A DNA stretch of 64,000 nt from Algoriphagus terrigena DSM 22685 (GTDB lineage Bacteria > Bacteroidota > Bacteroidia > Cytophagales > Cyclobacteriaceae). Below are positions 46,127-55,262 of this stretch, piece by piece (the first letter of the stretch is position 1; each line of letters begins with the position of its first letter). Position numbers and translations under genes: made by a program. The notes under the pieces were generated by a model. It saw nothing but the letters and a program-made list of their open reading frames with translations. It searched no databases and was not told the DNA's origin. The stretch covers positions 109,129-173,128 of the forward strand of contig NZ_AUBW01000011.1 of assembly GCF_000429445.1 (NCBI RefSeq), read 5' to 3'.

Positions 46127-47017
46127 TCAATCCTTCTTTTTCTCAAAAATACGCCGAAACGGCTCGGTGTTTTGACGGACAAAATCCTCCGGAAAATTCT
46201 CTTCGTCAGGCAAGCCAACAGGCAGGTTTTCGTCATCCGACGGCCAGTGATTTGTGCGAAAGATAAAATCCCAGACGCTGAGCGTAATCCCGTAGTTGAA
46301 GCCGTTTGGTTTATCGGCGGGCAGATTTCTGACATGGTGCCAAAGGTGCATCTGAGGGCCGTTTAGGATGTATTTTAAGGGGCCAAGCGGAATTTTTAAG
46401 TTAGCATGACCGATCTGTCCAGTCACCAAGGTGAAGATATGGACGATGAAAAAGTCGGTCAGTCCCACGCCGATCATTGCCAGAGGAATGTATTCCAGCG
46501 TGCGATAGATCACATTCTCCATCCAGTGATAGCGGAGCAGCGCTGCAAATCCCATCTGCCGGGTGCTATGGTGTACTTTGTGAAACTCCCACATCCAGCC
46601 CACGTGATGGTACATCCGGTGGATGTTCCACTGCATAAAATCCCTCACCACGAATATCAGGACCAGCCGCGCCCAAAAAGGCCAGGATTCAATCTGGATT
46701 GCCACGATATTGGTGATGCCAAACAGTCCGAGGAAATCTTTGAACAACTCCACTGCAACCATCGAGAGCGCGTTGTAGGCGATCAGCGCAAACAGGAAAT
46801 AATTCCAAAACAGGTAAAACAGATCCATCCAAAAGTCCTGACGGATGGCCGGTTGATCCTTTCTCCAGGGAAAAATCAGCTCTAAGATCCAGATCACCAG
46901 CGAGGCACCGACCAACCAATAGAAGTAGTTGTGCCAACTCGGGTGGGTGATTTCATTGAAAAGGTAATTGGCGTAGCCGTAGTAGCCATCGACAAGTGCC
47001 TTGCCGTATTTTTCCAT
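46127..47017 (-). CDS. Sterol desaturase / fatty acid hydroxylase family protein
   Basis: A 296-residue membrane di-iron enzyme with about four to five helices. The His clusters are in HRMYHHVGWMWEFHKVHHS (about 136-154) and HLWHHVRN (about 227-234), typical of the family. It would hydroxylate or desaturate a lipid; the substrate is unknown. The start ATG at 47017 gives MEKYGKALVDGY. It stands alone on the minus strand. Confidence 0.9.
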   Translation of the reverse strand: MEKYGKALVDGYYGYANYLFNEITHPSWHNYFYWLVGASLVIWILELIFPWRKDQPAIRQDFWMDLFYLFWNYFLFALIAYNALSMVAVELFKDFLGLFGITNIVAIQIESWPFWARLVLIFVVRDFMQWNIHRMYHHVGWMWEFHKVHHSTRQMGFAALLRYHWMENVIYRTLEYIPLAMIGVGLTDFFIVHIFTLVTGQIGHANLKIPLGPLKYILNGPQMHLWHHVRNLPADKPNGFNYGITLSVWDFIFRTNHWPSDDENLPVGLPDEENFPEDFVRQNTEPFRRIFEKKKD

Positions 47018-47183
47018 AATTCAAAGATGAAAAATCAAAAAGGAATAATTGACAAATCTGAAATCTGATTGAGAAATTTGGAATCCAACGTCCCGGCCCA
47101 AAGACCGGTCCTTCGGCCTTCCGTCTCCCGTCCATAAATCTCACCTCTCTCTAGTATCTTGCATCTCACATCTTACGTCTAAA
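47018..47183. other. Intergenic gap, divergent genes
   Basis: Holds word repeats (CTTGCATCTCACATCTTACGTC near 47160) and AAGACCGGTCCTTCGGCC near 47100. No gene or promoter with a full consensus is seen. Confidence 0.35.
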
Positions 47184-48263
47184 ATGATGATCGATCTGAT
47201 TTTCCCACTTTTCGTCGCAACATTCGCGCTCTTTGCCCAATCTGGAGAGGAGACTTATTATGGCTTGGATGACTTTCAGAAGGTGAAAAAGGTCGATACG
47301 CACACGCATCACAATTCCGAAAGCAGTGCCCTGACGGAGGCAGCCAAACTATCGAATTTTTACCTGCTCACGGTGAGTGTCGACGTACCAGACTATCCTT
47401 CCTTGGAAGAACAAGTCAGGTTGGCATTGCTGCAAAAAGCCCGAAACCCCGACAACATTGCTTTCCTCTCAACGATTTCTCTCGAAAACTGGAGTGATCC
47501 AGACTGGGCGCAGAAAGAGATCGCGCGGATCAGGGAGACCTTTGACCAAGGTGCGCTTGGGATCAAAATCTGGAAAAACATCGGGATGACATACAAAGAT
47601 GAAAACGGTGCTTTTATCATGGCCGACCATCCGAGATTGGAGCCAATCTTTCAGTTTGTCCAAGACGAAGGCAAGACCTTGATGGCGCATCTCGGCGAAC
47701 CCAGGAACTGCTGGCTTCCCATCGAAGAGATGACGGTCAACAGTGACAGGTCTTACTTTTCAAGACATCCCGAGTACCACATGTACCTGCATCCGGAGTT
47801 TCCCAGCTATGAGCAACAGGTGGAGGCCCGCGATAGACTTTTGAAGAAATTTCCGGACCTGCGGTTTGTAGGGGCACACCTGGGAAGTGTCGAATGGAAC
47901 GTCGATGAACTCGCCAAGCGACTGGATAGCTTTCCCCATATGGCCGTGGATATGGCTGCCAGGATCGGCCATTTGCAGCTTCAGAGTCAAAAAGATCGGG
48001 ATCGGGTGAGGGACTTTATGATCAAGTATCAGGATCAGCTCATCTATGGGACGGATCTTGAAATCTCAGGCGATCCAGATCCAGAAGAGGTCAAGTCCAG
48101 GGCAGTCGCCACCTGGCAAAGGGACTGGACGTACTTAGTCAGCGATGAATGGATGGAAGTAGGCGACGTAAATGGGAGATTTCAGGGACTCAAGCTCCAC
48201 AAAGAAGTCGTGGATAAGATCTACTACCACAATGCCGTGAAGTGGTTTGGAGTCGACTTTTGA
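47184..48263 (+). CDS. Secreted amidohydrolase-family protein
   Basis: A 359-residue protein with an N-terminal hydrophobic signal (about 1-20) and an amidohydrolase_2 TIM barrel. KVDTHTHHN near 34-42 provides the first metal-binding His pair, LMAHLGEP a further His, and YGTDLEI near 288-294 the catalytic Asp. Related enzymes are hydrolases or decarboxylases; the substrate is unknown. A second, distinct amidohydrolase lies at 52436. Confidence 0.85.
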   Translation: MMIDLIFPLFVATFALFAQSGEETYYGLDDFQKVKKVDTHTHHNSESSALTEAAKLSNFYLLTVSVDVPDYPSLEEQVRLALLQKARNPDNIAFLSTISLENWSDPDWAQKEIARIRETFDQGALGIKIWKNIGMTYKDENGAFIMADHPRLEPIFQFVQDEGKTLMAHLGEPRNCWLPIEEMTVNSDRSYFSRHPEYHMYLHPEFPSYEQQVEARDRLLKKFPDLRFVGAHLGSVEWNVDELAKRLDSFPHMAVDMAARIGHLQLQSQKDRDRVRDFMIKYQDQLIYGTDLEISGDPDPEEVKSRAVATWQRDWTYLVSDEWMEVGDVNGRFQGLKLHKEVVDKIYYHNAVKWFGVDF

Positions 48264-48265
48264 AC

Positions 48266-48886
48266 TCAAAAACTCAAGCCCACGCGGAGAACCAAGCTTT
48301 GGAGAGAGTAGGCGGTTTCTGTGAGGGAATTGTAACCGGGAGGAAGTCCGGAACTGGGAAAGGGCCTGGGATTCACTTGGTCAAACGAGCCGTTGAATAA
48401 TGAGAACTCCTGCAGCTTGTAAGCCAAAATGATTGTGAAAGCTGTCTTTTGCTTTTTTCCCGGAAAATACGCGCCGATCGATGGGCTTACCATCACACCG
48501 CCTTCGTACCAGCTTTTACCCCATTCCGTTTCTGTCTTTTCCGTCAAAACTGTTGAGCCAGCTCCAATGTCAAAACCTCCGATCAGCTGAGCCTTGTCTT
48601 TTGGTCCATGAAAACCTCTCCAGCCCAAAGCAAACGGAAGGATGTCAATCGACGGATAGTGGTCCAAGCCCACGGAAACACCGACGACGTGGTGCTTGGC
48701 GAACCTGACGCCATGAAATGTAATCATGGAGAAACTAGTCCTAGGCTCCGACTCGCCGTTCCAGTTGTCCTCACTTTGACCAAACATCGCCCCAAATTCC
48801 GTCTGGTTGTAGTAGACCTTCTCCTGACCATATCCAGAGGCTATCGTCAACACACAAATGCATACAATCAGGAAGCTAATTTTCAT
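48266..48886 (-). CDS. Secreted beta-rich protein of unknown function
   Basis: A 206-residue protein with a signal peptide (about 1-20). The remainder has alternating hydrophobic strands, ending LQSLVLRVGLSF, a C-terminal Phe typical of small outer-membrane barrels. No family recognised. It converges with the amidohydrolase gene, 2 bp apart. Confidence 0.75.
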   Translation of the reverse strand: MKISFLIVCICVLTIASGYGQEKVYYNQTEFGAMFGQSEDNWNGESEPRTSFSMITFHGVRFAKHHVVGVSVGLDHYPSIDILPFALGWRGFHGPKDKAQLIGGFDIGAGSTVLTEKTETEWGKSWYEGGVMVSPSIGAYFPGKKQKTAFTIILAYKLQEFSLFNGSFDQVNPRPFPSSGLPPGYNSLTETAYSLQSLVLRVGLSF

Positions 48887-48905
48887 TTTCTGTTTTTAAA
48901 CGAAA

Positions 48906-49013
48906 CCTTACTATAGCCAAATTCCTCAACTCGCCGGAGGCTTCGTAAATCGTAATTTTCAAAAAGCAACCTATCTATATCCAACCTCCTCGACTCGCCC
49001 AAGGCCTTTTAAA
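48906..49013 (-). repeat. Dispersed stem-loop repeat, two copies in tandem
   Basis: Two copies (48906-48959 and 48970-49013), both on the minus strand, of an about 45-50 bp element with core GCCT-CCGGCGAG/GGCCTTGGGCGAG followed by GAGGA-TT-GG-ATAG-TAGG. A third copy is at 62041-62105 on the plus strand. A short hairpin (GCC...GGC) is kept in each. It lies between two secreted-protein genes. Confidence 0.55.
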
Positions 49014-50270
49014 TCACTTAACCACCACTGGGTTTTTTACATCGATGCAGCTCAGTTTGACCAGCTTGGACGGCGTGCTGTAGTCATACTGACAAACTCC
49101 GTCTGGGCCGATTACGATCAGCGATTTTGGGCCAGGGATCAGATCTACAGACTTCATTGATTCGATAAATTCCATCTGGTTTTGGTCGATGGTCATGACG
49201 TCAGTCACTTTGAAGCTTTTCAATCCATGCGCTCCTTCTGCGACATAAAGATTGTCACCGGCCAGCCCAAGCCCATGTGGATTAAGCATCGAATAAGCTT
49301 TTTTCAGATAGGGGTTGTAGGGGTCTTTGATGTCGATGACCTCTAGTTGGTTGACGTTATTGAAGCAGGAGTTGCCGTTTCGGAGGGTGACAAAGGCAAA
49401 GTCCTCGTTGACGACTACAGGATCACAAGCCACGATGTGTTCGTAAACAGCCATTCGTGTTGGGCTCGCCGGAGTCGAAGCATCATAGATATGCATCCCA
49501 CGGTTTGAACCGATAAAGAGTTTGTTCTGAAAAGGAAAGATCGTTTCGATGCCCCAGCCCAGATCGATCGGCTTGATAAACTTGGGATCTGCCGCACTTT
49601 TCACATCAAATACCCGCATGGTAGACTCATCCACCGCATAGAGGTGCTGATTGGCTAGTGTGAATCTCGCCATAGATCCGCCAGTGCCATAGCTCTGCGC
49701 AGCTGCGGAGTAGTTTGCTGCAAAGCTTAAGCTCGAATTCACAGCGAAGAATTCACAGTTTGGACATCCCCAGTTGGCAGTTTCGGAGGTAAGCACGGTA
49801 TCTTTGTACGTAATGACTTGTCCGGTTGCGTGGTTGTACATGTGCGTAAACACGTCCTCGACTCGCTTGATGAGTTGGATGTTATTCAAGTTGCTGATGT
49901 CAAAAGCCAGCAGATCGACGTAGTTGTCAGCATAGAGGATGTTGCTGTTTACAGCCAGATCCACGTTGCCTTCGATAGGGATAAAGTTCTTGTTGATGGG
50001 GTTCGACGGGTTGGTATTGTCCAGGATATGGATTCCCTTCGTGGGCTCGTTGATGAGCAGGTAGTCGCCGTAGATGTAGATTTTTCCCGGACTTTCCAAT
50101 TCCTGGGGAGGTTCTACGGATATGGTTCTGGCTCGGACGTCACTCATCTCCAGGTAAACTGGCATCATCGTCCGGTAAGTGTGGCTCGTGGTGACTTCAT
50201 CCTGGCAGGAAACGGCGAGAAATGAGATCATCAAAACCCAAAGCAGCTGTGGTAATCTTGAAGTTGTCAT
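49014..50270 (-). CDS. LVIVD-repeat lipoprotein
   Basis: A 418-residue protein with signal and lipobox AVSC (Cys near 22). Repeats of the LVIVD type (SNILYADNYVDLLAFDISN, LYAVDESTMRVFDVKSA, NLYVAEGAHGLKSFKVTD) form a propeller-like domain across most of the protein. Such proteins are common outer-membrane lipoproteins in Bacteroidota; function unknown. Confidence 0.88.
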   Translation of the reverse strand: MTTSRLPQLLWVLMISFLAVSCQDEVTTSHTYRTMMPVYLEMSDVRARTISVEPPQELESPGKIYIYGDYLLINEPTKGIHILDNTNPSNPINKNFIPIEGNVDLAVNSNILYADNYVDLLAFDISNLNNIQLIKRVEDVFTHMYNHATGQVITYKDTVLTSETANWGCPNCEFFAVNSSLSFAANYSAAAQSYGTGGSMARFTLANQHLYAVDESTMRVFDVKSAADPKFIKPIDLGWGIETIFPFQNKLFIGSNRGMHIYDASTPASPTRMAVYEHIVACDPVVVNEDFAFVTLRNGNSCFNNVNQLEVIDIKDPYNPYLKKAYSMLNPHGLGLAGDNLYVAEGAHGLKSFKVTDVMTIDQNQMEFIESMKSVDLIPGPKSLIVIGPDGVCQYDYSTPSKLVKLSCIDVKNPVVVK

Positions 50271-50441
50271 AAGCGAAAAGTTTGGTTGAGGAAAAATCCG
50301 AGGTTAACGACCAGACGGGAATAGCTTTCCAAATGCTACAACTATGAAATTTAATTTTGGAAAAGAAGAAAAATTTCTCAGAAAGATCAAGTGTTTGAGA
50401 GGATTTAAAGTACAAATCACATCTTTCCCAAAGGGCGTCTT
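50271..50441. other. Intergenic gap
   Basis: No gene or clear signal is seen here. Confidence 0.3.
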
Positions 50442-50780
50442 TCAGATTTCCTCCAACACCGAGTTTCCCTCGGAAAAGTCTCCCGAAGTCCATTGCCAGG
50501 TCTCATGCAGCCGGATCTTTCCGTTGGGAAGGATTTCCGGAACTGAGCGGCAGATTCCGGTCATCAGTTCATTGCTGCTGTTTACCTGGTGGTAGCGCAT
50601 CTCGATCTTGCCATCTTCATCGACCAAACCGATCAAATGGCCCTGCAGGATCTTGCCTCCGGAATACTCAGAAGTAAGAATATTCCCTTGCTGCTGATAG
50701 TGAAAGACAGTTTCTGCGGAGGTTTCCCCGTTTTCTGAGTTGAGGACGGGGTGGAAGGTTTTGCCGTGGTAGTTGATCAT
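50442..50780 (-). CDS. Small conserved protein, function unknown
   Basis: A 112-residue protein from ATG at 50780 (MINYHGKTFHPVLNSENGE); the longer frame to 50849 lacks conservation. This is a small Bacteroidota family often mislabelled as N-acetylglutamate synthase; the name has no visible support. The order FHYQQQGNILTSEYSGG and GHLIGLVDEDGKIEMRYH suggests a beta-sheet sensor-like fold. Confidence 0.78.
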   Translation of the reverse strand: MINYHGKTFHPVLNSENGETSAETVFHYQQQGNILTSEYSGGKILQGHLIGLVDEDGKIEMRYHQVNSSNELMTGICRSVPEILPNGKIRLHETWQWTSGDFSEGNSVLEEI

Positions 50781-50949
50781 TGGGTTAAAAAAAGAACATT
50801 TTTTTCTGAGCACAAAGAAGCTCTTCAGAATTGAGACTTTGGATATCAAAGAATAAAAAGAATAAGTCGGGTCCAGCTTCTGGAGAGGCTGGACAAGTGC
50901 AATGATTTTTCCAGCAGAGTGTAAGGCTGTGGAGGTAAAAAACTTTCAC

Positions 50950-50984
50950 AAAAAAAACCTTTGAAAAACAGGCTTTCAAAGGTT
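50950..50984 (-). terminator. Terminator after the helical membrane protein
   Basis: On the minus strand AACCTTTGAAA (50984-50974) pairs with TTTCAAAGGTT (50967-50957), then a T-run of eight. It lies 12 bp after the 50997 stop. Confidence 0.85.
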
Positions 50985-50996
50985 CTTAAATAAGAT

Positions 50997-51623
50997 TTAA
51001 TTCAGATTTTCAGTTGAGATAGAATTCTGCTTCTGGAGTGTCTTGGAAGCGAACAGGATTCCCTGAACCATCAATCCGAGGATGATCACCAGGCAGATTT
51101 CAAACTGCGAACTGATCGAACTGGACTTGAAAAGCTGCTGCGATTGTGTCAAGAGCGATTGACCTTCGCTGATCTGGATTTCCGACAGAAGGCGAAGATC
51201 CATCAGCGCTTCCTCAATCTTCGAGTTGGCGCCTTCGATCTTGCCGTCTAGCAGCGCTTTGTCGAGCTCCCAAGTGAGTTTTTCGAAATGCTCAAAATGC
51301 ATCTCCTCAGCTTTGGTTAGCTCAGTGTTCAGATAGAGGAGATTGATTTGCTCGATTTCCGACAGTTTCCTTTGGAGGTTTTCGGTTTGACGGACGACTG
51401 GATTCTCCAATATTTCCTGGATTTGGTGCAGTTCTTCCGACAGTCGGAGGATGTAGCTCTCCACCATCAGCCGGTCTTCATAGATAGACTCGAAGGCAGT
51501 TTTCAGCCGCTCGGAGTTTGAGCGATCTCTGAGATTGTTTGCTAAAACCAACACCAGCACGGTCAACAGTAATAGAGCCGTGCCCGTTTTTCTGGGAATA
51601 CTGTACGTCCATTTCATAATCAA
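50997..51623 (-). CDS. Membrane-anchored four-helix-bundle protein
   Basis: A 208-residue protein with a helix near 12-30, a mostly helical extracytoplasmic part (about 35-165) and a second helix near 172-194. The layout matches the sensory part of chemoreceptors (4HB_MCP type) but without HAMP or signalling domains. Function unknown. It is 27 bp after the GreA-like gene on the same strand and probably in one operon. Confidence 0.78.
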   Translation of the reverse strand: MIMKWTYSIPRKTGTALLLLTVLVLVLANNLRDRSNSERLKTAFESIYEDRLMVESYILRLSEELHQIQEILENPVVRQTENLQRKLSEIEQINLLYLNTELTKAEEMHFEHFEKLTWELDKALLDGKIEGANSKIEEALMDLRLLSEIQISEGQSLLTQSQQLFKSSSISSQFEICLVIILGLMVQGILFASKTLQKQNSISTENLN

Positions 51624-51650
51624 AGGAGTTTTGGGTTGTGATCCGGTTGG

Positions 51651-52043
51651 TTAAATCTTTACTGGCGCTGTATCATTGACGACTTTCAGGATCTGGAGTT
51701 TTTTGAGTCCGCCGGGAAGCATCCATTCGACCAGCATCCCTTCACTGAAGCCAATCAACGCTACGCCAAGAGGACTCAATATCGAGATTTTTTGCTGACT
51801 TAGGTCGGCTGCTTTTGGCATGACCAGACTGAGTTGAAGTGTTTTTCCGGTAGCGACATCCATCACTTCAAAATAAGAATTGAGGCGAATAACGTTTGCT
51901 TCGATCGTGTCGTCAGGCACTTTCTTGGCTGTATTGAGTTCTTTTTGCAGCTGACCCATTTCTTTGGTACGCTGGGAAGCGGGCATATCATGGATCAGGG
52001 AATAGATCGTTTTATAGTCAGTAGTTGAGATAATCGGTTGCAT
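51651..52043 (-). CDS. GreA/GreB-family protein (Rnk-like)
   Basis: A 130-residue protein: an N-terminal helical region (about 1-50) and a GreA/GreB C-terminal domain (about 55-125, with GVALIGFSEGMLVEWMLPGG). The short coiled coil matches Rnk, regulator of nucleoside diphosphate kinase, more than GreA, so it probably binds RNA polymerase without cleavage activity. The start at 52043 (MQPIISTTDY) is preferred over 52088. A structured RNA candidate and a terminator lie upstream. Confidence 0.85.
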   Translation of the reverse strand: MQPIISTTDYKTIYSLIHDMPASQRTKEMGQLQKELNTAKKVPDDTIEANVIRLNSYFEVMDVATGKTLQLSLVMPKAADLSQQKISILSPLGVALIGFSEGMLVEWMLPGGLKKLQILKVVNDTAPVKI

Positions 52044-52116
52044 ATCAGTAGTGTGTAAATAGATTTTCACCTCTGGGGGAATTACCAAAGGTGGGTGGAC
52101 ATAGAAAAAAGACGGG

Positions 52117-52152
52117 TAAAAAGCCCTCCGTTTAAGTACCCAACGGAGGGTT
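52117..52152 (-). terminator. Terminator upstream of the GreA-like gene
   Basis: On the minus strand AACCCTCCGTT (52152-52142) pairs with AACGGAGGGCT (52132-52122), followed by a T-run at 52122-52118. It lies 74 bp before the GreA-like start, so it ends either a small RNA or a regulated leader. Confidence 0.85.
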
Positions 52153-52369
52153 AGCTGATAAAGGCCTTGCTATGAGACACAAGCATCCCCTGCGCTGCAC
52201 GGCAACTAGTGCCATCAGCTACCAAAAGTCCGGTAAGGGGGATGTTGTAAGAGAGGATCATATGGAGTCTAAAATAGGCAAAGTATTCGCCTTGGACAAG
52301 TGTATGACGAAGCCTGAAGGCAAAAGGTTCCAGAAGCGGGGACCGGGGGTGGGTTTTGGGATGGGACTG
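52153..52369 (-). ncRNA. Candidate structured RNA (three-way junction)
   Basis: No protein gene is visible between two same-strand terminators. On the minus strand ACAACATCCCC (52248-52238) pairs with GGGGATG-C-TTGT (52190-52179), 11 bp with one bulge. Inside it are TACC/GGTA and a hairpin of GCTG-GGCA with TGCC-CAGC, forming a three-way junction. It could be a small RNA or an aptamer controlling the GreA-like operon through the terminator. No full promoter is found; TACTTTG at 52285-52279 is one base short of a -7 element. Confidence 0.5.
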
Positions 52370-52401
52370 GAAAAAAGCGGCCCACAGGTACGTGGGCCGC
52401 G
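52370..52401 (-). terminator. Terminator after the second amidohydrolase
   Basis: GCGGCCCAC (52377-52385) and GTGGGCCGC (52392-52400) form a perfect 9-bp stem; on the minus strand it is followed by TTTTTT at 52376-52371. It lies 35 bp after the amidohydrolase stop. Confidence 0.9.
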
Positions 52402-52435
52402 GGATAGATAGGGTAACAGTAATTGAGGGTTGAGT

Positions 52436-53437
52436 TTACTCAAATTTTTTGGGATCCCAGTTGAAGAATCGGATGGCATTGTTGAAGAAGATATCCCGCT
52501 TCTGGTCTTCGCTTAGGTAGTTTGCGTTTTCGATGACGCCGATGGAAGTCTCCAGAAGCTCCGGCCACATCATCAGATCCGTGCCATAGAGAATCCGCTT
52601 TCCAAATCCGGCCTGCACCAGTCTTCTCAGGTACATGTGGATTTCCTCGAGTGGATAGCTCCAGATAAATCCTGCCAAATCCACATACACGTAGGCATTG
52701 GCTCCCATCAGAGCGATCATCTCGTCGATCATCGGATAGCCGGCATGCATGACCCAGATCTTCAGATTGGGATGCTTGGCCAGGACATCTTCCAGTAGGA
52801 AAGGTCTGCCCATCGACGCCCGATATTTAGGAGAGGAGAGATTTGCCATCCCATTCCCGCCAGTGCCCATGTGGATGCCAACCGGGATGCCGAGTTTCTC
52901 AGCCACGGCAAAATACTCATCCAGCGATGGATCTGCTGGCGACATTCCCTGATACTGGGGAGCGATCTCACCCATGACTTGGTAAAATCCATTGCTCAGT
53001 GAATCCTCAAATGCCTGGACACTCATGCCCTGGGAGATTCCGATGGAGGGGATCACACGATCTGGGGCCGCTTTTTTCCAGCGATGTAAGATCTCTGCAT
53101 CACCGCTGGCCACAAAGGTGATGTTGAGCCGCTCGGCAGTTTCCATCAGCTTCTGCTGAAACTCCTCGTCGGACTTGGCGGCTTTCAGCGGATGTGCGCA
53201 GTCGGTGGAGATAAAGGAAGGACCTGGCTGACCCGGGATGCTTCCAGGCATGCTGCTCAGAAACCACGGACACATATCGGAAGCAAAGGCAGGATTGACT
53301 TTCATCGCATGGACATGCACATCGATGATGGGCTTGGCTTTCGGTTTGTCTTGGGCCATGCCCGTTGTCGCCTGGAAAATCAGGATCGGAAGTACAAGGA
53401 AACTCTTCCAAGAGAGATGGGAAAAGATAGGTTTCAT
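52436..53437 (-). CDS. Secreted amidohydrolase-family protein
   Basis: A 333-residue amidohydrolase_2 protein. The start at 53437 (MKPIFSHLSWKSF) gives a signal peptide ending near MAQ; the longer frame to 53476 adds a non-signal tail. IIDVHVHAMKVN carries the metal-binding HxH, GIHMGTGG and WVMHAGYP hold further His residues, and YGTDLMMWPE the catalytic Asp. The substrate is unknown. Confidence 0.88.
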   Translation of the reverse strand: MKPIFSHLSWKSFLVLPILIFQATTGMAQDKPKAKPIIDVHVHAMKVNPAFASDMCPWFLSSMPGSIPGQPGPSFISTDCAHPLKAAKSDEEFQQKLMETAERLNITFVASGDAEILHRWKKAAPDRVIPSIGISQGMSVQAFEDSLSNGFYQVMGEIAPQYQGMSPADPSLDEYFAVAEKLGIPVGIHMGTGGNGMANLSSPKYRASMGRPFLLEDVLAKHPNLKIWVMHAGYPMIDEMIALMGANAYVYVDLAGFIWSYPLEEIHMYLRRLVQAGFGKRILYGTDLMMWPELLETSIGVIENANYLSEDQKRDIFFNNAIRFFNWDPKKFE

Positions 53438-53775
53438 GGGTTGGCGTTGAAGTCTAGGCAAGATTTGCTTCGCCAAAGTAAATGAGAAATTCTATTTATC
53501 CAAAAAGAGACAATAGAGGAGTAGATATCTAGATCGTCGAAGCTTTTTAGGGGAGAGGATCTCCGAACCTGCTTTTTCATAAAAGAGGATCGAAGACTAG
53601 CACAGGATATGAACTTTAATCAAGTATCACGCTGCAAAAAGGCGCTTTACTGATCTCAGAGCGGCATTGAGGCAAAGATTCTACAGTTTTGGAGTGTGTC
53701 TCAGCCGGTCGAATTGAGGAGGTTTGCATCTAAAATCATCAGCGTGTCGAACCTTTTTTGAACCTAAAATTTAAA
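53438..53775. other. Long gap between divergent genes
   Basis: No open frame of note. AGCTTTTTAGGGGAGAGGATCTCC near 53539 holds a weak hairpin (GGAGA...TCTCC). Probable promoters of both flanking genes lie here, but no full consensus is seen. Confidence 0.35.
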
Positions 53776-54399
53776 ATGGAGCCCATGAAAATCTTTTCTA
53801 ACCCTTTTTTTAGACCTGTTTTTTTGATTGGGCTCCTTTCAGTTTTTGGAGGCTGCGATCTGATACAGGATACCTTTCCGGAAAGTGATGAAAAGGGAAA
53901 AATCACCTGCAAGGTCAACGGAGAGGAGTTTGCGGCAGCCGGCAACAAGAGCATCGCTGCGATGGATTTTATTGTGGCGGAGATGGAGCGCGAGGGCGAC
54001 ACTTTTCTATTGACTGTCGTCGGAGTCAGTCAGTACGATGGAGGAGGAGCTTTGGCAGTGGGCTTCAAGATTGGCGGCCACTCCCTGGCAGATATCCAGC
54101 CCGGCACGACGCTGACGGAATGGAACTATGATGAAAGTATCATCGGAGACTTTCAGGGCGCGATGGGAGGAGTGGAGGAAAGGACTTCGGTCAATTCCGA
54201 TGAGGCGAAGTATAAGGCGAGCTCCAACCATGCAGACCTGATGAGTCTGACGGTGACGGAGTTTGATACACTCCAAAAGAAACTCTCGGGGACTTTTTAT
54301 TTCAAAGCCAAAGATCAATACAACGGGACTGAGATTGAGGTGACCGAGGGGGTCTTTTCCAATCTCGAGTGGACTGACAAAGCTCCTGTAACGAATTAA
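53776..54399 (+). CDS. Secreted lipoprotein of unknown function
   Basis: A 207-residue lipoprotein: signal peptide with lipobox FGGC (Cys near 28). The mature part is beta-rich, with ITCKVNGEEFAA and KLSGTFYFKAKD, as in a small Bacteroidota family of surface lipoproteins; I cannot name it securely. ATG at 53785 is an equally good start. Followed by a second lipoprotein 53 bp on. Confidence 0.8.
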   Translation: MEPMKIFSNPFFRPVFLIGLLSVFGGCDLIQDTFPESDEKGKITCKVNGEEFAAAGNKSIAAMDFIVAEMEREGDTFLLTVVGVSQYDGGGALAVGFKIGGHSLADIQPGTTLTEWNYDESIIGDFQGAMGGVEERTSVNSDEAKYKASSNHADLMSLTVTEFDTLQKKLSGTFYFKAKDQYNGTEIEVTEGVFSNLEWTDKAPVTN

Positions 54400-54452
54400 A
54401 AATCAGCAATACAAGTCAAAATTCAACCATTTACTAACCAAAACTATCTACC

Positions 54453-55199
54453 ATGAAAACAATGAAAAGTTGGAAGTCTATCTTCCTGGCAAGTTCTGCC
54501 GCTGCAATGCTTATCTCTTGTACGGAGAACAATGACGATCAACCGGTCTTAGGGGAAAGTGAAGTGACTATCTCTGCCACAGTCGGCAACAGTGAGGAAA
54601 GTCCCAATGCACGTACCAACAGCCTGATCTATGGCAATATCGCCATCACGGATGTGCGAATCTCGGTGGATAACATCAAGATGCACCTGAGGACAAAAAG
54701 TGAGGATAGCAAGAAGCCCGATATCGCCCACATCAAAACCAACCAGCCGATGACCGTTACCTTGGTCAAGGATGGTCAGGTCCTGGTGGCTCCGTTGGCG
54801 AGTAGCATGGTCGCTAACGAAATCTATGGCAAGGTGGATTTTGACTTGGTCAAAGCCGCTGACGTGCCCGAGACGGATGAGATGTACGGCTATTCGGTGA
54901 TTACTAAGGCGACTTGGTTTGATATTCCAGCCGTGATGTACCTCGATCTCGAAGACGAGGTGAGTATGCAGTTTAATAAGGGACTGGAAGTGAATGGTGC
55001 GCAGAATCTTTTGCTGACGCTATACATGGACAAGTTTCTCGAAGGTGTAGCTCCGTCCCTGGTGGCAGATGGCAACAGTGATGGGCTGATCGAAGTCGGC
55101 CCTAACGATGAGGACGGAAATGCCGAAGCCTATGCGGCGATCAAAGCAAACATCAAAGAAGCCCTGGTCTTCAAAAACGGAGAATTCAAAAACAATTGA
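54453..55199 (+). CDS. Secreted lipoprotein of unknown function
   Basis: A 248-residue lipoprotein with lipobox LISC (Cys near 23). The mature protein has no motif I recognise. It ends in an acidic region GPNDEDGNAEA. Probably in one transcript with the preceding lipoprotein, ending at the terminator 55263-55298. Confidence 0.8.
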   Translation: MKTMKSWKSIFLASSAAAMLISCTENNDDQPVLGESEVTISATVGNSEESPNARTNSLIYGNIAITDVRISVDNIKMHLRTKSEDSKKPDIAHIKTNQPMTVTLVKDGQVLVAPLASSMVANEIYGKVDFDLVKAADVPETDEMYGYSVITKATWFDIPAVMYLDLEDEVSMQFNKGLEVNGAQNLLLTLYMDKFLEGVAPSLVADGNSDGLIEVGPNDEDGNAEAYAAIKANIKEALVFKNGEFKNN

Positions 55200-55262
55200 T
55201 CGAAAGTGCTGAATTTTGACGGGTAAGGTTCCGACAGCTTCCGCTTGTCGGGTATTATTCAG

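Noticed and set aside
52153..52369. 6S RNA or hammerhead ribozyme
   Set aside because: No long rod with central bubble as in 6S; the CTGATG word is paired inside a helix and the required GAAA is missing.
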